Assembly (NCBI GenBank): GCA_900540985.1
Contig: UQIC01000047.1
Span: forward strand, 1 to 13,504
DNA from: an uncultured Collinsella sp.
GTDB taxonomy: Bacteria > Actinomycetota > Coriobacteriia > Coriobacteriales > Coriobacteriaceae
Direction: 5' to 3'
Length of the DNA: 13,504 nt
This document shows, piece after piece, positions 7,013 to 13,504 of the stretch. A program made the position numbers and the translations under genes. The notes below the pieces were generated by a model. It made no database searches. It saw only the letters and a program-made list of their open reading frames with translations, and had not been told where the DNA came from. Every line of letters begins with the position of its first letter. Positions within the stretch are counted from its first letter, which is position 1.

Positions 7013-7549
7013 CTACTCGGTCTCGCCCGGTCGAGCGCCGCGGGCCAGGGCGTCCTGGTACTCCTTGACGGCCTTGATCCTCTGCATGGGCTTCAGTCGC
7101 TCGAACATGGTGTTGCCGTGCAGGTGATCGATCTCGTGCTGCAGGCACACGCAGAACAAATCGCCCGTGGCCTCGTAGCGAATCAGATTGGCGTCCAAAT
7201 CGTACGCCTCGACGACGACATGGTCAGGACGCTCAATCTCGCAGCTAATGCCGGGGATGGACAGGCAGCCCTCGCTAAACGGCACCAGATGGTCGCTCTG
7301 CTCAACAATGACGGGATTGATGAGCACGTACGGGTCGTAGTCGTTTTTGTCGCTGTAGTCGCAGTCGATGGTGACGAGCTGAATGAGCTCGCCGATCTGC
7401 GGGGCAGCTAGGCCGCAACCGCCGTTCTCGAACATCATCTTCTTCATCTTCTCGGCAAGCGCCTCGATCGCCGGGGTGATCTCCTCGATGACGGCGCACT
7501 CCTGGCGCAGACGAGGGTCAGGCGACAGTACGATTCCGTTGGCTTCCAT
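7013..7549 (-). CDS. def: Peptide deformylase
   Basis: Def is a metal hydrolase that removes the formyl group from the N-terminal Met of new proteins, undoing the mark set by Fmt. All three family motifs are present: GCGLAAPQIG (44-53), EGCLS (93-97, metal ligand C95) and QHEIDH (metal ligands H138 and H142, catalytic E139). At 178 residues it has the usual length. There are two candidate ATGs, 7555 and 7549. AAAGG at 7556-7560 would leave no spacing to the first but six bases to the second, so I start at 7549; the other choice would add only two residues. It lies 18 bases after priA and is probably cotranscribed with it. Confidence 0.94.
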   Translation of the reverse strand: MEANGIVLSPDPRLRQECAVIEEITPAIEALAEKMKKMMFENGGCGLAAPQIGELIQLVTIDCDYSDKNDYDPYVLINPVIVEQSDHLVPFSEGCLSIPGISCEIERPDHVVVEAYDLDANLIRYEATGDLFCVCLQHEIDHLHGNTMFERLKPMQRIKAVKEYQDALARGARPGETE

Positions 7550-7555
7550 GGCCAT

Positions 7556-7560
7556 CCTTT
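7556..7560 (-). promoter_or_regulatory. Ribosome binding site that decides the def start
   Basis: The minus strand reads AAAGG-ATGGCC-ATG. The AAAGG is six bases from the second ATG and directly abuts the first, favouring the shorter protein. Confidence 0.55.
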
Positions 7561-7567
7561 CGAGTTG

Positions 7568-10021
7568 TTACATCAAATCATAGGCGTCGACGTCAACACT
7601 CACGCTCACGCCGCGCACAGAGCCCACCTCTTTGAGGCAGGCGTCGATATCATCAGAGACATGGTACCCTACCGGCGACTTTACAAGCAGATGGAAGCGG
7701 TAACGGTCCTTGGCTCTCTCGATTACACATGAAGCCGGGCCCAGCACCTGAGGCACGGCGCTCCCCGCCCGCAAAAAGTCGGGCGCGGCGGCATGCCAGC
7801 GGCGCTTGAGGAGCTTCGCGATGCGGCCGATGTAGTCCTGCGCGTCGTCTCGGTTCGCCGACCATACCAAGATGTTGACCAGGCGAACAAACGGCGGGTA
7901 CAGCGCGTCGCGGCGCTGGTCCAGGTCGTAGTCGGTAAAAATCGAGCGGTCGTGCTCGGCGACGGCGCGGATGACCGGGTCCTCGGGCAGGTAGGTCTGG
8001 ATGATAACCTCGCCGGGGCGATCGCCGCGGCCGGCGCGGCCCGCAACCTGCTCCAGCAGATCGTAGGCGCGCTCCCCTGCGCGAAAGTCGGGCAGCTTGA
8101 GGGCGAAGTCGGCATTGACCACGCCTACGAGCGTGACCTCGGGAAAATCGAGACCCTTTGCGATCATTTGGGTGCCCAGCAACACGGCACAATCCGCCGC
8201 ATCGAACTGCTCGAGCAGCTTTTTGTGCGCATCCTTGCCGCGCGTGGAATCGGCATCCATGCGAATAATGGCGACATCCTCGGGAAGCATCTGATGCAGT
8301 GCGTCCTCGATCTGCTGCGTTCCCAGACCCATTTTTGCCAGGTAGCGACTGCCACATTTGGGGCATCGGCTCGTGGGCGCGGGATACGGCTGCACGCGCC
8401 AAGACGAACCGCAGGTGTGACATTGCAGCGTGTGCGTGCGCTCGTGGTACGTAAGCGCCGTAGAGCAGTGATTGCAGGTGGGGACGCATCCGCACTCGCG
8501 GCACATCAAGAACGGCGCAAAGCCACGGCGGTTGTGCAACAGCACGGCCTTCTCGCGGCGCTCGACCACACGCTCCAAGCCCTCCATCAAGGGTTTTGAG
8601 AACATGCAGCGGCTGCCATGCGAGAACTCGCGGCGCAGGTCGGCAATGCGGACAGTCGGCAGCACGGCGTGTCCCGGGCGCTCGGGCATCTCGACGCGCG
8701 TCCAGGTGGCACCGTTATACATGCCACGGCGGCAGCGGTCGAGAGCCTCGGCCGAGGGCGTGGCGGAGCCCAACACAAGCGGGCAGCGGTAACGCCGCGC
8801 CATCTCTGCCGCCACCTCGCGCGCGTGGTAGCGCGGACTGGAACCCTGCTTGTAACTGGTCTCATGCTCCTCGTCGATGATGATGAGGCCCAAGTCGCTG
8901 AGCGGGCAAAAGAGCGCCGAGCGGGCGCCCACGACCACGCGAGCGGCACCGCTGGCGACCATATCCCACTGGTCCAGGCGCTCGCCAGCCGAAAGGCGGG
9001 AATGGAACACGGCGACCGTCTCGCCAAAGCGCGAGCGGAAGCGGCCGACGGTCTGGGCCGTCAGCGAGATTTCGGGCACAAGCACGCACGCCGAGCGACC
9101 GGCCGCGAGCACGCGCTCGATGGCGGAGAGATAAACCTCGGTTTTGCCGGAGCCGGTGACGCCGTCGACCAGCACCACGTCGCCATGAGCGTCCAGACGG
9201 GCGCGCTCAATCTGCGCGAGCGCCTGCTGCTGACCGTTGGTGAGTGCGACCGGTGCCTTGCCGCTTGCCGAGGAGAGCGTGGTCTGTTCATTGCAGCCAC
9301 GCCACGCACGGCGCTCCTCCACCACCACGACGCCGCGTTTTTCGAGCGCCTTGATGGTAGCCGACATGCTGTTATAGAGCAGGTTGAGGTCACGCGTCGT
9401 GACCGGGCCGCACCGCAGTGCCTCGATGAGCTGGCGCTGGCGGACCGCGGTCTTGGGCGGCGTATAGTCAAAGCCCTCGGGCGTGAGCATGACCCAGCGG
9501 TTTTGGATAGGCTTGACGGCGGGACGTTCAACCGTCCACACGCCGTCGTCGCCCTTGACCACGCGCGGGCTTCCACCCGGGGGCAAAAACAGGCGCAGGC
9601 ACTCGGAAAGCGTCGCGACATACTCGCGGCTCATCCAGCGCGCGATACGGGCAGCCTCGGCGGTAAAGAGCGGTTTGCTGAGGATGGCTTCGACGGCTTT
9701 AATGCGCGCGGGGTCGAGCGCGCTGTTGCCCTGCAGATCGCCCAGCTCGGGCGCAATGTCGACGATGTAGCCTGCGGCAGCACGGTTGCCAAAATGGACC
9801 AGGACCGTGGATCCGATCTGCGCGTCGCTAGCAAGGGGTTGAGGAATGCCATAGGCAAACGGCTCGGACAGCGCACGCGTCGGGATGTCGAGAACCACGC
9901 TCGCATAGGCGGCGATGGGCTCAGGTGCAGGCTTAGGCTGAGCCGAGGCAGCGGCAGACACTGGCTTCACCGGAACCTCCTCCGGTTCCGGCGAACCAAA
10001 CAGCGACAGTTGCTCGGCCAC
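7568..10021 (-). CDS. priA: Primosomal protein N' (replication restart helicase PriA)
   Basis: PriA recognises stalled forks and D-loops, unwinds DNA 3' to 5' and loads the replicative helicase. The 817-residue protein has an N-terminal DNA-binding part (about 38-150) after a Pro/Ala/Glu-rich extension, a Walker A GVTGSGKTE (287-295), a DEEH box (383-386), and the PriA zinc-binding insert with four CxxC-type pairs (C507/C510, C516/C519, C534/C537, C553/C556). Helicase motifs GTQMIAKGLDF (616-626) and GRAGR (661-665) follow, then the C-terminal domain. All ATPase motifs are intact, as in active PriA; many actinobacterial homologues are reported to lack them. The start is GTG 10021, supported by AGGAGGT nine bases upstream. 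It is separated from gltX by a terminator, so it needs its own promoter or read-through; I could not identify a convincing promoter. Confidence 0.95.
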   Translation of the reverse strand: MAEQLSLFGSPEPEEVPVKPVSAAASAQPKPAPEPIAAYASVVLDIPTRALSEPFAYGIPQPLASDAQIGSTVLVHFGNRAAAGYIVDIAPELGDLQGNSALDPARIKAVEAILSKPLFTAEAARIARWMSREYVATLSECLRLFLPPGGSPRVVKGDDGVWTVERPAVKPIQNRWVMLTPEGFDYTPPKTAVRQRQLIEALRCGPVTTRDLNLLYNSMSATIKALEKRGVVVVEERRAWRGCNEQTTLSSASGKAPVALTNGQQQALAQIERARLDAHGDVVLVDGVTGSGKTEVYLSAIERVLAAGRSACVLVPEISLTAQTVGRFRSRFGETVAVFHSRLSAGERLDQWDMVASGAARVVVGARSALFCPLSDLGLIIIDEEHETSYKQGSSPRYHAREVAAEMARRYRCPLVLGSATPSAEALDRCRRGMYNGATWTRVEMPERPGHAVLPTVRIADLRREFSHGSRCMFSKPLMEGLERVVERREKAVLLHNRRGFAPFLMCRECGCVPTCNHCSTALTYHERTHTLQCHTCGSSWRVQPYPAPTSRCPKCGSRYLAKMGLGTQQIEDALHQMLPEDVAIIRMDADSTRGKDAHKKLLEQFDAADCAVLLGTQMIAKGLDFPEVTLVGVVNADFALKLPDFRAGERAYDLLEQVAGRAGRGDRPGEVIIQTYLPEDPVIRAVAEHDRSIFTDYDLDQRRDALYPPFVRLVNILVWSANRDDAQDYIGRIAKLLKRRWHAAAPDFLRAGSAVPQVLGPASCVIERAKDRYRFHLLVKSPVGYHVSDDIDACLKEVGSVRGVSVSVDVDAYDLM

Positions 10022-10030
10022 GGCTCCAGC

Positions 10031-10037
10031 ACCTCCT
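10031..10037 (-). promoter_or_regulatory. Strong Shine-Dalgarno for the GTG start of priA
   Basis: AGGAGGT on the minus strand lies nine bases before GTG 10021. A full-strength site at slightly long spacing supports the non-ATG start. Confidence 0.6.
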
Positions 10038-10060
10038 ATCCCATACGTCTACAGAAACAA

Positions 10061-10086
10061 GAGCCCCGCTCGGGTGAACGGGGCTC
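10061..10086 (-). terminator. Intrinsic terminator of gltX
   Basis: GAGCCCCG (10061-10068) pairs with CGGGGCTC (10079-10086) around a 10-base loop. On the minus strand TTGTTTCTG follows directly. It starts 23 bases after the gltX stop. Confidence 0.8.
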
Positions 10087-10109
10087 GGATACATGCGTTT
10101 ACACGGCTG

Positions 10110-11585
10110 CTACAGCGCCATTGTGCGGGCGCGGTCGATGCGCGCCAGGCAGTCGTCGCGGCCGACGAGCGCCATGGTCTCGCCCAGTGGAGGGCTCACC
10201 ATGTTGCCGCAGACGGCGACGCGCACGGCCTGGAACACCACGCGCTTCTTAAGGTCCATCTGCTCGGGCAGCGGCTCAAGCGTGGCGTCGATGTTCGCGG
10301 CGGTCCACGCGGTGACACCCTCGAGCGCGGCCTTGGCGGCGTCCAGGATGGCACCCATGCCTTCCTTGGCTAGGCCCTTGTTAACGGACTTCTCGTCATA
10401 CTCGAGCGTCTCGGCCGTGGCAAAGATGGGAGCGGCGACGGTCACGGCGTCGGTCGGCATCTTAGTGCGCGGCTTGACGATAGCGGCAAGCGCGTCGATC
10501 CAGTCCTCGCCGTACTCGACGTTGCCCTCGATGAGGCCCGCCTCGTGCAGCTCGGGGACCATGATCTCGTCGGCAAACTGGGCGTCGGACATGCCGTTGA
10601 TGTACTCGGCATTGACCCAGTCGAGCTTCTTGGGGTCGAAGGTCGCCGGGTTCTTGGAGATGCGGTCGAGCGAAAACTTGCTGGCCAGGACATCACGCGG
10701 AATGATCGTAGTCTCGCCGTCGAGCGACCAGCCGAGCAACGCCAGGTAGTTGACAAAGGCGTCGGACAGGTAACCGGCGTCGCGGTACTCCTCCACCGAG
10801 GTGGCGCCGTGGCGCTTGGAGAGCTTCTTGCCGTCGGCGCCCAGGATCATGGAGATGTGGGCGAACGTAGGCACGGGAGCGCCGAGGGCCTCGTACACCA
10901 TGACCTGACGCGGGGTGTTGGACAGGTGGTCGTCGCCACGGATGACATGGGTGATCTTCATCATGGCGTCGTCGACGACGGTCGCGAAGTTGTACGTGGG
11001 CGTACCGTCGGAGCGGAAGATGACAAAGTCGTCGAGCTCCTTGGCGTCGAAGGTCACCTCGCCGTGGACGGCGTCGTGGATGACGACGTCGCCGCGGTCC
11101 TCGGGCACCTTGATGCGCAGGACGTAGGACTCCCCGGCCTCGATGCGGCGGCGGGCCTCCTCGGGATCAAGATCGCGGCAACGGCGCTGATAGCCCTGGA
11201 AGGGGTCCTTGCGCTCCTGCGCGGCCTTGCGGTCGGCGTCGAGCTGCTCCTTGGTGCAGAAGCAGGGATAGGCCTTGCCCTCGTCCCAAAGCTTCTGGGC
11301 GGCCTGCTTGTACAGGTCCAGGCGCTCGGTCTGGGCGTAGGGGCCAAAATCGCCGCCCACCTCGGGACCCTCGTCCCAGTCCAGGCCCAGCCAACGCATG
11401 GCGCGCAGGATGATCTGCGTGTTCTCGTCGGTGGAGCGGGTGGGGTCGGTGTCGTCGATGCGCAGGATGAACGTGCCGCCGTTTGCACGGGCGAAAGCCC
11501 AGTTATAGATAGCGGTGCGGGCGCCGCCGATGTGCAGCTTGCCCGTCGGTGAGGGTGCAAAGCGGACGCGAACGTCTGATGCCAT
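10110..11585 (-). CDS. gltX: Glutamyl-tRNA synthetase
   Basis: This class I synthetase attaches glutamate to tRNA. The 491-residue protein starts MASDVRVRFAPSPTGKLHIG, which contains the HIGH-type signature (HIGG 18-21), and has the KMSKS equivalent KLSKR at 254-258. C108, C110 and C136 lie where some GluRS enzymes hold a zinc. The C-terminal part is the helical anticodon-binding domain. An upstream ATG at 11624 would add 13 residues, but GAGGAGA at 11591-11597 lies five bases before the ATG at 11585, and conserved sequence starts there. Whether it also charges tRNA-Gln, as in bacteria lacking GlnRS, cannot be judged here. It is transcribed divergently from metK. Confidence 0.95.
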   Translation of the reverse strand: MASDVRVRFAPSPTGKLHIGGARTAIYNWAFARANGGTFILRIDDTDPTRSTDENTQIILRAMRWLGLDWDEGPEVGGDFGPYAQTERLDLYKQAAQKLWDEGKAYPCFCTKEQLDADRKAAQERKDPFQGYQRRCRDLDPEEARRRIEAGESYVLRIKVPEDRGDVVIHDAVHGEVTFDAKELDDFVIFRSDGTPTYNFATVVDDAMMKITHVIRGDDHLSNTPRQVMVYEALGAPVPTFAHISMILGADGKKLSKRHGATSVEEYRDAGYLSDAFVNYLALLGWSLDGETTIIPRDVLASKFSLDRISKNPATFDPKKLDWVNAEYINGMSDAQFADEIMVPELHEAGLIEGNVEYGEDWIDALAAIVKPRTKMPTDAVTVAAPIFATAETLEYDEKSVNKGLAKEGMGAILDAAKAALEGVTAWTAANIDATLEPLPEQMDLKKRVVFQAVRVAVCGNMVSPPLGETMALVGRDDCLARIDRARTMAL

Positions 11586-11590
11586 GGAAA

Positions 11591-11597
11591 TCTCCTC
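11591..11597 (-). promoter_or_regulatory. Ribosome binding site that decides the gltX start
   Basis: GAGGAGA on the minus strand lies five bases before the ATG at 11585. The upstream ATG at 11624 would put this site inside the coding region. Confidence 0.6.
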
Positions 11598-11625
11598 GAT
11601 TGCAGGATGGATGTCTAACTGCACC

Positions 11626-11656
11626 AGTATAAAGCATCAAAGCAACCTCCGCACAA
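11626..11656 (-). promoter_or_regulatory. Candidate gltX promoter
   Basis: The minus strand has TATACT (11626-11631), a 5/6 match to the -10 box. The best -35 nearby is TTGTGC (11651-11656), weak and at a 19-base spacing. Transcription would begin near 11619, about 34 bases before the ATG. Confidence 0.35.
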
Positions 11657-11706
11657 AGGGCACCGACCCATTCATTGGGGACAGACTTAAATGACCTGTC
11701 GCCGGA

Positions 11707-11739
11707 GACACTCTTCGGAGCCGGTCGAAAAGGAGTGTC
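11707..11739. repeat. Hairpin A inside the palindrome cluster
   Basis: GACACTC (11707-11713) pairs with GAGTGTC (11733-11739), extended by TT/AA across a one-base bulge. Its right half (11720-11741) matches 18 of 22 bases of the equivalent part of hairpin B (11774-11795). Confidence 0.7.
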
Positions 11740-11748
11740 CCGATCTGC

Positions 11749-11804
11749 CGGCACTTGGGGACGTTCCTAAAAGGCCGGCAGAAAAGGAACGTCCCCAAGT
11801 GCCG
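11749..11804. repeat. Hairpin B inside the palindrome cluster (perfect 20-bp stem)
   Basis: CGGCACTTGGGGACGTTCCT (11749-11768) is exactly reverse-complementary to 11785-11804. The 16-base loop contains GCCGGC. No T run follows, so it is not an ordinary terminator. Confidence 0.85.
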
Positions 11805-11889
11805 AAATGACCAGTCGTTGGGAAACCTGTCGGCACTTAGGTAAGGCTAGTCATTTAAGACTGTCCCCAATAAGTAGGTGCGGAAAGGG

Positions 11890-11917
11890 TGTGAATCTTT
11901 GATTTACGCGCTATGAT
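11890..11917 (+). promoter_or_regulatory. Candidate metK promoter
   Basis: TATGAT (11912-11917) is a 5/6 match to the -10 box in a short AT-rich stretch just outside the palindrome cluster. No good -35 hexamer lies at 16-18 bases. Transcription would start near 11924. Confidence 0.35.
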
Positions 11918-11935
11918 GTGCCCTTGCATAGAGAG

Positions 11936-11962
11936 CCCGGCGGAATGGTAACGGTCGCCGGG
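11936..11962 (+). promoter_or_regulatory. Hairpin in the metK leader
   Basis: CCCGGCG (11936-11942) pairs with CGCCGGG (11956-11962), plus one G-T pair, around a loop containing AATGGTAACG. It lies 11 bases before the Shine-Dalgarno AAAGGA. It does not look like a SAM-I riboswitch, which is much longer. It may be a small regulatory or stabilising structure. Confidence 0.35.
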
Positions 11963-11984
11963 ACACGTTTTTGAAAGGACAATC

Positions 11985-13265
<1,281 letters not shown>

Positions 13266-13303
13266 TTAAGAACCGCTAAGGTCACAACAACATATGCACT
13301 TTC

Positions 13304-13339
13304 AAAAGAAGTACCGGTTCCAACCGGTACTTCTTTTTT
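13304..13339 (+). terminator. Strong intrinsic terminator of metK
   Basis: AAAAGAAGTACCGGTT (13304-13319) pairs perfectly over 16 bp with 13322-13337 around a 2-base CC gap (in practice a 4-base loop). The T run at 13334-13339 completes it. The A run on the left could let it act on the other strand too. Confidence 0.92.
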
Positions 13340-13400
13340 ATTAATCCGGTGATGAAGATGTTTCGATATGAGCCTACGCTGCGTCACCAGCTAATGAATT

Positions 13401-13431
13401 TTGGAGCACACGCGCCTCTACCATGTATCCT
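13401..13431 (+). promoter_or_regulatory. Candidate promoter near the right edge
   Basis: TTGGAG (13401-13406) is followed after 19 bases by TATCCT (13426-13431), or after 17 bases by TGTATC. Both are partial matches. It would drive a transcript leaving the window to the right. Confidence 0.3.
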
Positions 13432-13478
13432 TAGTCCCGAGGGCGGGGCATAAGGTCGATCGCGAGTTCCGCACGAGC

Positions 13479-13503
13479 CGGAGAGCACTTAATGTGCTCT
13501 CCG
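13479..13503 (+). promoter_or_regulatory. Perfect 10-bp hairpin at the right edge (attenuator or terminator candidate)
   Basis: CGGAGAGCAC (13479-13488), loop TTAAT, GTGCTCTCCG (13494-13503). The window stops one base later, so a following T run cannot be checked. A smaller hairpin, CCCG-AGGG-CGGG, lies upstream at 13436-13447. Confidence 0.5.
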
Positions 13504-13504
13504 T

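Larger units (their letters stand above)
11674..11871. mobile_element. 198-bp nested palindrome cluster (REPIN/MITE-like, non-coding)
   Basis: The outer arms are 22 bases, 11674-11695 and 11850-11871, with one mismatch: the left begins ATTGGGGACAGACTTAAATG and the right ends CTGTCCCCAAT. Inside lie hairpin A (11707-11713 with 11733-11739), hairpin B (a perfect 20-bp stem, 11749-11768 with 11785-11804) and a further partial copy, CTGTCGGCACTTAGG (11827-11841), matching CTGCCGGCACTTGGG (11745-11759). AATGACC occurs at 11690-11696 and again near 11806-11812. No open frame is supported, and no clear target duplication is visible at the ends. Confidence 0.75.
11586..11984. other. gltX-metK divergent intergenic region (399 bp)
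   Basis: No gene is supported here. Left to right it holds the gltX ribosome site and candidate promoter, the 198-bp nested palindrome element (11674-11871), then the candidate metK promoter and its short structured leader. The palindromes sit between the two promoters and appear to spare both. Confidence 0.7.

Noticed and set aside
8618..10252. 544-codon plus-strand open frame opposite priA
   Set aside because: It is an antisense shadow of priA with Arg/Ala/His-rich low-information sequence, and it also runs through the gltX terminator into gltX.
10545..11552. 335-codon plus-strand open frame opposite gltX
   Set aside because: It is an antisense shadow: Val/Gly/Leu-rich sequence with no motif, fully covered by gltX.
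11674..11871. CRISPR array
   Set aside because: The repeats are palindromes of different lengths and sequences, not evenly spaced identical repeats with unique spacers, and no cas gene is nearby.
11918..11984. SAM-I riboswitch before metK
   Set aside because: The leader is about 60 bases, too short, and lacks the multi-helix SAM-I layout.
13432..13504. tRNA or T-box at the right edge
   Set aside because: No cloverleaf, no TTCGA-type T loop in place, and no T-box antiterminator sequence; only simple hairpins are visible.

Overview
The window looks like chromosomal DNA of a high-GC Gram-positive bacterium. My best guess is a Coriobacteriia member close to Collinsella. This rests on the GC-rich third codon positions, the actinobacterial gene set metK / priA / def / fmt / rsmB, a gut-type fused GH13-GH77 starch enzyme, and intergenic palindromes built on GGGGAC/GTCCCC. 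I recall such palindromes from Coriobacteriia but could not search for them here. No plasmid, phage, CRISPR, tRNA or rRNA signal was seen.

Layout. (1) 1-386, plus strand: the end of a Lys/Ala/Pro-rich basic protein whose reading frame is broken at a run of eight C, followed by a hairpin terminator. (2) 605-3901, plus: a 1098-residue enzyme joining a GH13 amylase/neopullulanase-type half to a GH77 (MalQ) 4-alpha-glucanotransferase half, with both catalytic triads intact. (3) 3990-4226, plus: a small FmdB-type zinc-ribbon protein, then a perfect 16-bp-stem terminator shared with the convergent genes. (4) 4368-11585, all minus, in transcription order gltX, priA, def, fmt, rsmB: glutamyl-tRNA synthetase, primosomal helicase, peptide deformylase, Met-tRNA formyltransferase and 16S rRNA m5C967 methyltransferase. 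Hairpin terminators after gltX and after def divide this run into gltX / priA-def / fmt-rsmB. (5) 11985-13265, plus: metK (SAM synthetase), with a strong terminator, then the start of another transcribed region that leaves the window.

How the genes connect. fmt and def act on the same N-formyl group: Fmt adds it to initiator Met-tRNA and Def removes it from new proteins. RsmB uses the SAM made by MetK, and GltX supplies Glu-tRNA. The starch enzyme is separate: its GH13 half should cut maltodextrin or glycogen-derived glucans, and its GH77 half should rearrange the short products. No signal peptide is visible, so it should be cytoplasmic.

The coding content is largely housekeeping and I do not see an obviously new multigene system. 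The most unusual material is intergenic. A 198-bp nest of hairpins (11674-11871) lies between gltX and metK. A 102-bp near-perfect palindrome (6903-7004) sits directly behind def. A third inverted repeat (4295-4361) lies behind rsmB. Within the 198-bp nest, two neighbouring hairpins are diverged copies of one another and differ by two compensatory base pairs, which argues that the folded form is, or was, selected. These look like REPIN/MITE-type mobile palindromes.
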